Below, piece by piece: positions 43,266-50,829 of a stretch of DNA of 64,000 nt (position 1 is the stretch's first letter; every line of letters starts with the position of its first letter). Source of the stretch: Phycisphaerae bacterium (GTDB taxonomy: Bacteria; Planctomycetota; Phycisphaerae; Sedimentisphaerales; Anaerobacaceae); the NCBI GenBank assembly GCA_028714855.1, contig JAQTLP010000002.1, positions 1 through 64,000 of the forward strand, given 5' to 3'. The notes under the pieces are model-generated. The model worked only from the letters and a program-made list of their open reading frames with translations, was not told the DNA's origin and ran no database searches. The position numbers and the translations under genes were made by a program.

Positions 43266-44120
43266 TTATTTCTCCGGCTTTGTTACCTCGCCGGTCATCG
43301 GAACAAATCTAACCGGCAAAACATTCTTCCTGCTGAGATTGCCATTGCCGTCCTTTGTTATCAGAACCAGATATTGAAAACCTGATGCGGTCTCATAAGG
43401 CAATATCATCCTGCCGCCCGGGGCCAATTGCTTTATCAGCGGCTCAGGAATGCGCTCTGCCGCCGCCGTACCGATAATGGCGTCAAAAGGCGCCTTCTCC
43501 GGCCAGCCGAAATACCCATCGCCGGCCCTGACAAACACGTTCGGGTAACCCATCTCTTTCAGTTTTTCTTCCGCCCGTTTAGCTAATCCTTCGACAATCT
43601 CAATGGTATAAACTTCCGCGGCAATCTCGGCACAAATCGCCGCCTGGTAACCGGAGCCGGTGCCGATTTCTAATACCCTCGAAGCAGGTTCAAGCCTCAA
43701 CGCCTCCGTCATAAATGCCACGATGTATGGCTGGCTTATCGTCTGGTCGAAACCTATCGGAAGCGGATGGTCGGCGTAAGCAAAGTCCTGCTTGCTGCCT
43801 GCTACAAATGCATGTCGGGGCACAATTCGCATCGCCGTCAAAACGTTTGGTTCTCTGACGCCCCTCGTCTGAATCTGCTCCGCAACCATTCTCTCCCGCT
43901 CTTTTACCCGTTCCGCAAAAGCAGGATGCGTATGCGTCGGCCGCGCCGCCTTCTTCTCTTCTGCAGTTTCCTGCTTCTGGCTTACACTAATCGGCGCCTG
44001 GCTTGGCACAAAACCTTTGTTTTGCGAATCACAGGCGGTTGTGAGAAAAATAACCGCCCCCGCCAAAGATAGCCCCGCATAAACCCCTGCCTTGAACAAT
44101 CTCACATACTTTGTGCTCAT
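43266..44120 (-). CDS. pcm: Protein-L-isoaspartate O-methyltransferase, lipoprotein form
   Basis: 284 residues, about 70 more than typical Pcm. The extra N-terminus is a lipoprotein signal (AGVYAGLSLAGAVIFLTTAC) and a polar linker. The catalytic domain is intact: MVAEQIQTRGV, AYADHPLPIGFDQTISQPYI, SAM motif VLEIGTGSGYQAA (about 148) and GGRMILPYE. It methylates isoaspartate to start repair of aged proteins. An exported, lipid-anchored form would need SAM outside the cytoplasm or is retained on the inner face; either is unusual. Confidence 0.9.
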   Translation of the reverse strand: MSTKYVRLFKAGVYAGLSLAGAVIFLTTACDSQNKGFVPSQAPISVSQKQETAEEKKAARPTHTHPAFAERVKERERMVAEQIQTRGVREPNVLTAMRIVPRHAFVAGSKQDFAYADHPLPIGFDQTISQPYIVAFMTEALRLEPASRVLEIGTGSGYQAAICAEIAAEVYTIEIVEGLAKRAEEKLKEMGYPNVFVRAGDGYFGWPEKAPFDAIIGTAAAERIPEPLIKQLAPGGRMILPYETASGFQYLVLITKDGNGNLSRKNVLPVRFVPMTGEVTKPEK

Positions 44121-44279
44121 TTTACTGCCGATTCTTATTTCATAACCCGTATAGACAGCTACTTTGGTTATAACGACGAGTTAATTATCCCCTCAATTTC
44201 CCCCAAACTCAAGCCGGAAATTTGCCGGTTTTCTCTGCTCTAACCCTGTTTTTTACGCCTAACTTTCGCCAAAAAGCCC

Positions 44280-44308
44280 TTGCAGACCCGGCAAACCTTC
44301 TCTATAAT
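44280..44308 (+). promoter_or_regulatory. Promoter of tRNA-Gly
   Basis: TTGCAG, 17 bp, TATAAT, ending 17 bp before the mature 5' end of the tRNA. Confidence 0.7.
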
Positions 44309-44325
44309 AAATAAAAACAACGAAC

Positions 44326-44397
44326 GCGGGTGTAGCTCAGTGGTAGAGCGTCACGTTGCCAACGTGAATGTCGTGAGTTCGAGCCTCATCACCCGCT
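44326..44397 (+). tRNA. tRNA-Gly (anticodon GCC)
   Basis: A 72-nt cloverleaf: acceptor GCGGGTG/CACCCGC, D arm, anticodon loop TTGCCAA, T arm GTGAG TTCGAGC CTCAT, discriminator T as usual for bacterial tRNA-Gly, no encoded CCA. Confidence 0.96.
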
Positions 44398-44576
44398 TTA
44401 CGGAACTTTTCAGTAAAGGATTATAGAGTTATATAGTATCGGCGAGTTATCGGCTAATAGTAGTTTGGCGTCGGTCGCCGGTATGTTTGAAAAATACTGA
44501 AATCTGGCTAAGGGAAATCGTTTTCTCGATGCCTTTTTTATTTATTATTTTAAGCTAGTTGTGCGGGAGCATTGGA

Positions 44577-46121
44577 ATGGCCAAAGAGCAGGAAACCACA
44601 GAATTGAAAAACACGGTTAAAATCGAAAACGCGGGACCTTGTAAGAAAAAAATCACCATAGAGATTCCGGAAGAGACGGTAAAAAAAACCACGGACGAGC
44701 AGTATGAGACTTTGCGCAAGGAAATTACGCTGCCGGGCTTTAGAAAAGGCAGGGCGCCGCGCCGGCTTCTGGAAAAAAGGTTCGGCAAGGAAACAACAGA
44801 GCAAATTAAACTGAAATTATTGGCCGACGCAAGCGAGTCAGCCCTTAAGGATAATAAGCTGGATATTCTTCGCGAGCCGGATATTGATTTCAAAAAGGTA
44901 GAGCTGCCGGCCACGGGGCCGCTGAAGTTCGACTTCGAGGTCGAGGTAAGGCCGGAGTTCGATTTGCCGAAGCTCGATGGCATCCCGGTAGAAAAGCAAA
45001 AGCTGAAAGTCACAGACGAGCAAATCGAAACGGAGATTGAGCAGCTGCAAAAGTGGTCGGGTATATGGACGCCGAGAGACGGCGGAAAGGTTGAGCTCAA
45101 CGACCAGATAATAGCTGATGTAGTGCTGAAAACTGAAGGCGTCGAGGAAGAACAGAAACTTAATAATACCGAGATATATGTCAGGCCGAGTGGTTTTGTC
45201 GGAGCAATCCCGGTAGAGAAGCTGGACGAGCTTCTTGTGGGCGCCAAGACCGGCGATACAAAGAAAACGAGTGTAGAGGTACCAAAAACATATTTCCAGC
45301 AAGAGTATCGCGGCAAAAAAGTGGATGTCCAAATTGCAGTCAAAGAAGCGAAATGGCTCAAACCGGCGGCGATGGATGAAAATTTCTTCCAGAGAGTCGG
45401 CGTCAAAGATGAAACCGAGCTGCGGGACAAACTGCGGGCCAGTCTCCAGGCCCGGCTGGAGCAGCAGGTCAGAGGCGAGATGGCTGAACAGATTTACAAA
45501 TATATGCTCGACAACACCAAACTTGACCTGCCCGTAGATGTAGTTGCAGAACAATCTAACGCACTGCTGCAGAAACAGTATTCCAACCTAATGATGAGAG
45601 GGATTGGCCGCGAGCAGATTGAAGAGCATATGGAACAACTCAGGGCAGGCAGCGAACAGCAGGCAAACGAGCAGCTCAAAACATTATTCATAATGGCTAA
45701 AGTCGCCGAGAAATTCGAGATCGAGGTAACCGACGAGGAAATTAACGGCCATATCGCACAGATGGCTGTTCAGCGGGGACAGCGACCCGAAAGAATGAGG
45801 GAAGAGATGAATCGTGACGGCTCTCTGGCGCAGTTTAAGCTGCAGGTCAGGGAAGATAAGTGCATCGCCAAACTGCTCGAATCAGCCAGGATAACGGAAA
45901 TCGAACCCCGAAAAGTAACCAAAAAAGCCGAGAAACCGGCCAAGGCGGAGAAGGCGGCTAAGCCGGCGAAAACAACTGCGGAAGAGAAACCGGCTAAAAC
46001 AGTTGCTAAGAAGCAGGCCAAGAAACCAGCACCAAAAGCCCATGCACCGGAGAAAAAACCGGCTCAAAAGCACAAAACTACTACCCAAAAAAGCAAACCG
46101 AAGGGCAAAAAAAACCGATAA
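44577..46121 (+). CDS. tig: Trigger factor with long basic C-terminal tail
   Basis: ATG 44577 (GGGAG upstream) is chosen over 44559. About 514 residues, longer than the usual 430-450. The ribosome-binding domain has the signature LPGFRKGRAPRRLLEKRFG (about 54), followed by the FKBP-like PPIase domain (about 160-245) and the helical chaperone arms. The last 75 residues are a Lys/Ala/Pro-rich tail (for example KPAKAEKAAKPAKTTAEEKP), probably disordered. It folds nascent chains at the ribosome exit. It heads a tig-clpP-clpP run. Confidence 0.94.
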   Translation: MAKEQETTELKNTVKIENAGPCKKKITIEIPEETVKKTTDEQYETLRKEITLPGFRKGRAPRRLLEKRFGKETTEQIKLKLLADASESALKDNKLDILREPDIDFKKVELPATGPLKFDFEVEVRPEFDLPKLDGIPVEKQKLKVTDEQIETEIEQLQKWSGIWTPRDGGKVELNDQIIADVVLKTEGVEEEQKLNNTEIYVRPSGFVGAIPVEKLDELLVGAKTGDTKKTSVEVPKTYFQQEYRGKKVDVQIAVKEAKWLKPAAMDENFFQRVGVKDETELRDKLRASLQARLEQQVRGEMAEQIYKYMLDNTKLDLPVDVVAEQSNALLQKQYSNLMMRGIGREQIEEHMEQLRAGSEQQANEQLKTLFIMAKVAEKFEIEVTDEEINGHIAQMAVQRGQRPERMREEMNRDGSLAQFKLQVREDKCIAKLLESARITEIEPRKVTKKAEKPAKAEKAAKPAKTTAEEKPAKTVAKKQAKKPAPKAHAPEKKPAQKHKTTTQKSKPKGKKNR

Positions 46122-46160
46122 GGTATATGGGTATTGATAATCAATTGAAGGAAGCAATAA

Positions 46161-46814
46161 ATGTTCATTGAACGTCCCGAAAAAAGGGTCTTGAAACCCC
46201 AGGAAGTGCTTGACCAGTACGGCCCAGGCAGCCAGTACCAGCGATATCGCCAGATGAGTCTCGATGATATGCTGCTGGATAACCGCATCGTTTTTCTCAT
46301 CGGCGAGATATCATACGCCCGGGCTGCCGAGGTCATCATGAAAATGCTCTACCTCGACAACCTCAAGCGCAACAGCGAAATCAGCTTATACATAAATTCC
46401 CCCGGCGGCAGCGTTGACGACACGATGGCTATTTACGACACCATAAGTTTCGTCGGCTCTCCCGTTGCGACTTACTGCATCGGCAGGGCGCAGTCCGGCG
46501 GAGCAGTCGTCCTCGCGGCAGGCACAAAGGGCAGACGTTTCGCGCTTCCGCACGCAAAAGTTATGCTCCATCAGCCGTGGGGCGGCGTCAGCGGACAGGC
46601 GGCCGATATCAAAATCCAGGCGGAGGAAATCGGCAAGGCCAAAATTATGATTAATGAGATTCTTTCGAAGCACACCGGCCAGCCGGTTGAGAAAATCGCC
46701 GCTGAGACCGAAAGAGACAGATATATGACCGCAGATGAAGCTCTGAAGTACGGCCTTGTTGACGAGGTCCTCCACGAAGTTGAAGATGATAAGAAAGAAA
46801 AAACTAAAAAATAA
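46161..46814 (+). CDS. clpP: ATP-dependent Clp protease proteolytic subunit (copy 1)
   Basis: 217 residues. MLYLDNLKRNSEISLYINSP leads to GGSVDDTMAIYDT. The catalytic serine lies in IGRAQSGGAVVLAAG, where QSGG replaces the usual ASMG. Histidine is in VMLHQPWGG and the aspartate in ETERDRYMTADEAL. It forms heptameric rings with Clp ATPases. An AAGGAAG site precedes the ATG. The acidic and lysine-rich C-terminus is extended. The altered residues near the serine suggest specialisation relative to copy 2. Confidence 0.93.
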   Translation: MFIERPEKRVLKPQEVLDQYGPGSQYQRYRQMSLDDMLLDNRIVFLIGEISYARAAEVIMKMLYLDNLKRNSEISLYINSPGGSVDDTMAIYDTISFVGSPVATYCIGRAQSGGAVVLAAGTKGRRFALPHAKVMLHQPWGGVSGQAADIKIQAEEIGKAKIMINEILSKHTGQPVEKIAAETERDRYMTADEALKYGLVDEVLHEVEDDKKEKTKK

Positions 46815-46829
46815 AACGGAACACCAGAT

Positions 46830-47462
46830 ATGACAATGAATCAAAATTTAGTGCCAATCGTAATTGAAAAAAGTGGGCGCACCGAACGTGCCTACGATAT
46901 TTATTCCAGGCTGCTCAAGGATAGAATTATCTTCCTCGGCGGAGTGATTGATGACGACGCCGCGAATTTAATTGTCGCCCAGATGCTGTTTCTAAGCAAT
47001 GAAAGCAGCAAAACAGACATCCATTTTTATATCAATTCGACAGGCGGCTCAATCACCGCAGGCCTTGCGATATACGATACGATGCAGTTTCTGCGATGCG
47101 ATGTCTCAACTTACTGCATCGGACAGGCGGCGAGTATGGCGGCGGTGCTAATGTCAGGCGGCAAGGCCGGCAAGCGGTTCGTTCTTGCCAATAGCCGTGT
47201 TCTTCTGCATCAGCCGTTAATCGCGGGCGTACTGGAGGGCCCCGCTACCGATTTGGAGATTGAAACGAAGGAGATATTGCGTCTGCGCGCCAGGCTTTAT
47301 AATATAGTGGCTAAGCATACAGGCCAAAGCCCGGAAAAAATAGAAAAGGATTGCGACCGAAATCTCTGGTTGGAAGCGGAAGAAGCAATCAGCTACGGAT
47401 TGGCCGATAGAATACTGCAGAAAGCGCCTGAAATCGTCAGGAACCCGGAGCAAAACGGTTAA
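46830..47462 (+). CDS. clpP: ATP-dependent Clp protease proteolytic subunit (copy 2)
   Basis: 210 residues, 15 bp after copy 1. [37 protein letters not shown], the canonical serine motif [24 protein letters not shown] and [13 protein letters not shown] are all present. The two copies probably make mixed or alternate rings, as in cyanobacteria, mycobacteria and other lineages with paired ClpPs. No clpX lies in this operon. Confidence 0.94.
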   Translation: MTMNQNLVPIVIEKSGRTERAYDIYSRLLKDRIIFLGGVIDDDAANLIVAQMLFLSNESSKTDIHFYINSTGGSITAGLAIYDTMQFLRCDVSTYCIGQAASMAAVLMSGGKAGKRFVLANSRVLLHQPLIAGVLEGPATDLEIETKEILRLRARLYNIVAKHTGQSPEKIEKDCDRNLWLEAEEAISYGLADRILQKAPEIVRNPEQNG

Positions 47463-47481
47463 AAAACGGATTGAAAGGTAT

Positions 47482-48075
47482 ATGCAGGTGAGAAAAATAA
47501 TCTTGGTCGGATGTCTGTTCGCTATCGCCGCCGGCTGCGAGGGCAGCAAGCCGGCAAAAGGGGCCAAAACACTCCAGCAGGAAAACGCGGAGCTGAAAAG
47601 CCAAATCGAGCAATCCAAATCAGAAAACGAGCAATTAAAAAGCCAGGTCCAGATTCTCTCTAAATTGCCGTCTGAGGCCAGGATTGAAGACCTTTACGAC
47701 CTGCAAAAAATCAAGATTACCAGGTACACTAATCTTTATGATAAAAATAAAGACGGCAAGAAAGAAAAGCTGCTTGTTTATATACAACCTATTGATGAGC
47801 AAAGAGATATAGTAAAGGCAACCGGCGCGGTGGATGTCGAGCTTTGGAACTTAGACAAAGAGGCTGGCGAGGCAAAATTGGGCGCCTGGCACGTAACGCC
47901 GGATGAGTTGAAAACCCTTTGGTGTGCGACACTTATAACAATTAATTACAGAATGAGTTTTGACGTGGGCGATAAAATCACCGGCAAGGAGAAGGAGCTG
48001 GTAGTTAAAGTAACCTTCACCGATTATACGAGCGGGAAAGTATTTAAAGAGCAAAAAATAATCCGGCCACGCTAA
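47482..48075 (+). CDS. Hypothetical lipoprotein with coiled coil
   Basis: 197 residues. The signal ends in a lipobox (LVGCLFAIAAGC), followed by a heptad coiled coil (LQQENAELKSQIEQSKSENE and onward to about residue 62) and a C2-like beta domain (KKEKLLVYIQPIDEQ, GDKITGKEKELVVKVTF). No family recognised. It follows clpP by 19 bp with AAAGG before the ATG and is probably in the same transcript. Confidence 0.75.
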   Translation: MQVRKIILVGCLFAIAAGCEGSKPAKGAKTLQQENAELKSQIEQSKSENEQLKSQVQILSKLPSEARIEDLYDLQKIKITRYTNLYDKNKDGKKEKLLVYIQPIDEQRDIVKATGAVDVELWNLDKEAGEAKLGAWHVTPDELKTLWCATLITINYRMSFDVGDKITGKEKELVVKVTFTDYTSGKVFKEQKIIRPR

Positions 48076-48466
48076 AAAAACACAATTTCTAAGGGGGGTC
48101 ATTTCTGGCAATTTGGGGGATTTGGGAAATTTAGGGTAGCACTAAACGCGCAAGTTTGCGTTTTTTGGCAGGTAGAAAGTGGTAGAAATTGCTAAAAATT
48201 GCTAAAAGCGCGCGCAAAAGTGAGACAAAATGCGCGTAAAATGGTTGAAAATTGCAGGGAATTTTTACCCCCCTGCGCGAATTGTTCGAAGTGAACAATC
48301 CGCGGAAAATTTCAAAAAACAAGCGACAAAATTCAAATAAATTCCAATCACCAAGATACAAAATTCAAAACAGAAATTAGCCGTGAAGATAAATTAGGTG
48401 TAGATTGCCCAAATTAACATTGGGGCTTTTTAATCACAGATTACACGACGTTTCTCAAGAATTTTT
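48076..48466. other. Gene-free AT-rich spacer
   Basis: No gene seen. It contains low-complexity runs, including atttgggggatttgggaaattt and a segment of caaattcaaa-type words at 48310-48375 like those scattered elsewhere in the window. Confidence 0.6.
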
Positions 48467-48494
48467 TTGGCAACTGGGGACAAGGGCGCATAAT
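48467..48494 (+). promoter_or_regulatory. Candidate promoter for the micro-ORF / fibre gene unit
   Basis: TTGGCA, 16 bp, CATAAT, about 58 bp upstream of the first micro-ORF. Confidence 0.5.
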
Positions 48495-48551
48495 ATATAT
48501 AGAGCGATTGCGATAATGCTCGTTGTTTTCATTTAAGAGCAGGAGGCGATA

Positions 48552-48689
48552 ATGAAAACATACGGCGTAACACTTCGATTTTTCAAAATTCCACCGCGGG
48601 GAAGTTGCTACACACAATGTCTGCGCATTTTGGAAAAAAAGTTTACTGTGCAGGCAGTGGGTGGGTTTAAAAGGAGGCGAGGCCAATGA
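48552..48689 (+). CDS. Micro-ORF upstream of the fibre gene (45 aa)
   Basis: AGGAGGCG lies five bases before the ATG. It encodes MKTYGVTLRFFKIPPRGSCY then TQCLRILEKK and a basic end. Its TGA overlaps the ATG of the next ORF (ATGA), which also has AGGAGG upstream. It has no recognised domain; it could be a leader peptide coupling translation or a real small protein. Confidence 0.4.
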   Translation: MKTYGVTLRFFKIPPRGSCYTQCLRILEKKFTVQAVGGFKRRRGQ

Positions 48690-48895
48690 AAAAACAAGCT
48701 GTGATTGTGAAAGAGTATTGTATGGGCATTAAAGATTATCAACAGTTTGTTTTGAAAGGGTGGAAAAATGGAAACTGTAAAAAGACTGACAATTTGTTTT
48801 CTGGTATTGGGCCTTTCGGCCTATTCAGTGCAATCAGCCGGCGCGGAGCCGATGGGGACGGCGTTTATCTATCAGGAGCAACTCTACGATTATAA
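48686..48895 (+). CDS. Second micro-ORF overlapping the fibre gene start (69 aa)
   Basis: AAAAGGAGGCGAGG precedes the ATG. The first 27 codons lie upstream of the fibre gene and the rest overlaps it out of frame, so only the N-terminal portion (MKKQAVIVKEYCMGIKDYQQ and onwards) could be specific. More likely a translated leader than a separate protein. Confidence 0.35.
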   Translation: MKKQAVIVKEYCMGIKDYQQFVLKGWKNGNCKKTDNLFSGIGPFGLFSAISRRGADGDGVYLSGATLRL

Positions 48896-50285
48896 TTATC
48901 CTGCCGACAGCAATTATGATTTTCGGTTCACGCTGTATGATGCAAATAGCTACGGCAACCAAATAGGTGATGACGTGAACGTGGCTGATGTGAATGTAAT
49001 CGATGGTTACTTTGCAGTTAAACTGGACTTTGGGGACGATGCGTTCGATGGCGATGCTCGCTGGATAGGGATTGGTATTCGGCCGAGTGAGCAGAATGAC
49101 CCCAACGGCTATGCCGTCCTTGAGCCAAGGATGGAAGTGATGCCTACGCCGTATGCGCTTTATGCAAAGAGTAACGCGGGCAGTGATAACGACTGGATGG
49201 TCTCGGGGAACGATATGTATTCAATCCCCTCAGGCAATGTCGGCATCGGGACTACAAACCCTGTCTCCAAGCTGAGTGTCAACGGAGACATCAGAGCGGC
49301 TTCCGTTTACAAGATAGGCGGCAGCACGGTCCTGTCAGTTCCAAACTCGAATACGCTCGTAGGTGTTGGTGCTGGTCGGGATACCACAGGCAATTACAAC
49401 ACATTCTCAGGATGCCTGGCAGGCTTCCGCAACACGGCGGGCGGTGGAAACACATTCCTGGGATATATGACGGGATTTTTAAACGACACAGGGAATGGAA
49501 ACACATTCTCAGGATATCAGGCGGGCAACTCCAACAAGACAGGCAATTACAATACATTCTCAGGATATCAGGCAGGATATAAAAGCACAGGTTCTGGAAA
49601 TGTCTTCATTGGGCACAAAGCGGGATACAACAACGAAACCGGCTCGGGCAAACTCTACATCGCCAATTCAGATATTAATCCCCCTTTGATTTATGGCGAT
49701 TTCAGCACCGGCAACGTCGGCATCGGGACAACGGAGCCGGGAGCAAAATTAGAGGTGGCAGGACAGATTAAGATTGCCGGCGGCACTCCGGGAATAGATA
49801 AGGTTCTCACATCTGATGCCAGCGGTCTTGCAACTTGGCAACCGATCCCTGATTCAGGCATACCTTCAGGAGTTATTGTGATGTGGTCAGGATCAATAGA
49901 CAGTATCCCGACTGACTGGGTTCTTTGCGACGGCAAAAATGGTACGCCTGATTTAAGAGAAAGGTTTATTGTAGGTGCAGGCGGAGATAATCCTGACGTG
50001 AATGGTCCCACCGATGGTTACTCGCCTGGGGCACATGGCTGTGATGATCAATGGAAACATAAGTTAACCGAAGCCGAAATGCCAGCACATACACATACAT
50101 ATACATACACGACGTATTATACTCTAGCTGATAATGTTAAACGTGATGGTGGAGAAGGGTATTGGAGATATACGAATTCTGCTGGTGGAACAACGTCGAG
50201 TGTAGGTGGAAACCCTGACGGCAGCACCCAGCCACATGAGAACAGGCCGCCGTATTATGCGTTGGCGTATATTATGAAACTGTAA
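48768..50285 (+). CDS. Secreted fibre protein with phage tail-collar-like C-terminus
   Basis: 505 residues. A signal peptide (about 1-26) is followed by a beta domain (GTAFIYQEQLYDYNYPADSN and FRFTLYDAN). A glycine-rich repeat region (about 205-290; units like GNYNTFSGYQAG and GSGNVFIGHKAG) is probably a left-handed beta-roll. The C-terminus resembles phage tail-collar domains: VIVMWSGSIDSIPTDWVLCDG, TPDLRERFIVGAG, AEMPAHTHTYT and NRPPYYALAYIMKL. NVGIGTT motifs occur twice. It is probably a trimeric surface fibre. It is not in a prophage: no phage genes are adjacent. Confidence 0.82.
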   Translation: METVKRLTICFLVLGLSAYSVQSAGAEPMGTAFIYQEQLYDYNYPADSNYDFRFTLYDANSYGNQIGDDVNVADVNVIDGYFAVKLDFGDDAFDGDARWIGIGIRPSEQNDPNGYAVLEPRMEVMPTPYALYAKSNAGSDNDWMVSGNDMYSIPSGNVGIGTTNPVSKLSVNGDIRAASVYKIGGSTVLSVPNSNTLVGVGAGRDTTGNYNTFSGCLAGFRNTAGGGNTFLGYMTGFLNDTGNGNTFSGYQAGNSNKTGNYNTFSGYQAGYKSTGSGNVFIGHKAGYNNETGSGKLYIANSDINPPLIYGDFSTGNVGIGTTEPGAKLEVAGQIKIAGGTPGIDKVLTSDASGLATWQPIPDSGIPSGVIVMWSGSIDSIPTDWVLCDGKNGTPDLRERFIVGAGGDNPDVNGPTDGYSPGAHGCDDQWKHKLTEAEMPAHTHTYTYTTYYTLADNVKRDGGEGYWRYTNSAGGTTSSVGGNPDGSTQPHENRPPYYALAYIMKL

Positions 50286-50307
50286 AGTTTGGAAGCTAAA
50301 AAAGGCA

Positions 50308-50340
50308 AAAGGGCTGCGATGGGTATGCTCGCAGCCCTTT
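50308..50340 (+). terminator. Strong hairpin after the fibre gene
   Basis: AAAGGGCTGCG pairs with CGCAGCCCTTT across a short loop, 22 bp past the stop codon. Only a short T-stretch in the stem, no U-run after it, so probably a terminator of reduced strength. Confidence 0.6.
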
Positions 50341-50436
50341 GTTCAACAGCACAAATTCGGCTTATGTCCTGCGTTTTCGCAGCAAAGCCAAGCTACCTAA
50401 GCCGAGCAGGGCAGGCCGGTGGGCTAACCATTTTTG

Positions 50437-50466
50437 AGATTGCCACGGCCTTCGGCCTCGCAATGA
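50437..50466. repeat. REP-like palindromic element
   Basis: GAGATTGCCACGGCC then TTCGGCCTCGCAATGAC: a hairpin of the GAGATTGC...GCAATGAC type found as dispersed intergenic repeats in many bacteria. It lies in the gene-free 50286-50829 spacer. Confidence 0.5.
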
Positions 50467-50481
50467 CAATTCTGCGCTGCG

Positions 50482-50559
50482 CCAGCCGGAGGCGGTGTGA
50501 GCAGCGGCGGGGAATATATTCTTCGCGGGACAATGGGTCAGTCGAACGCTGGCCGTTGA
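50482..50559 (+). pseudogene. Remnant of a secreted planctomycete-type protein
   Basis: The plus strand reads SSGGEYILRGTMGQSNAGR and then TGA, preceded by AGGGV. This is the conserved GGG-SSGG-Y-L-GT-GQ-AG segment of secreted proteins common in Planctomycetota. No start or flanking domain remains. Confidence 0.5.
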
Positions 50560-50610
50560 GGTAAGAGCAGCGTTTAGCGGATAAACGACGAGAGATTTTA
50601 TCCGCCTTCG

Positions 50611-50760
50611 CTAAAGCTGCGGCGAGACAAGTTTGCTTGGCAGAAGGACTGAGACTGTGGTTTCGGAGCCGGGGGCACCTGTTATGGGAAGTGAGCCGGT
50701 GTTTAATTAAATCCGGCTGGCAGTGTGAAAAAGGCCTATTCCGCAGCCAAAATCAGCAAT
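50611..50760 (-). pseudogene. Degraded C-terminus of a histidine kinase
   Basis: The minus strand reads IADFGCGIGLFHTASRI, a TAA stop, then LNTGSLPITGAPGSETTVSV and LLPSKL. It aligns with the intact kinase at 61657-63894 (VDFGCGM, GLAHAARLIQLNGGSLSIT, PGSGTTVTILLPCKL), with about 20 residues deleted after the DFGCG glycine box. It is therefore a decayed paralogous copy. Confidence 0.72.
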
Positions 50761-50773
50761 TTGGGGAAAATCC

Positions 50774-50802
50774 TTGTTATTTGCGAGAAAACTACGTATA
50801 AT
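50774..50802 (+). promoter_or_regulatory. Promoter of the giant gene
   Basis: TTGTTA, 17 bp, TATAAT. It ends 27 bp before the ATG, which is preceded by AAGGAGG. Confidence 0.75.
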
Positions 50803-50829
50803 TTGTTAATAAACCAATAAGGAGGTAAA

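Noticed and set aside
44555-45430. A 291-codon minus-strand frame opposite trigger factor
   Set aside because: Serine/phenylalanine-rich shadow of the tig codons; tig has full family motifs.
48768-50285. Prophage remnant, because of the tail-collar-like domain
   Set aside because: A signal peptide is present and no capsid, terminase, integrase or other phage genes are near.
50289-50564. A 91-codon frame downstream of the fibre gene
   Set aside because: It runs through a terminator hairpin, a REP-like repeat and a pseudogene remnant in another frame.
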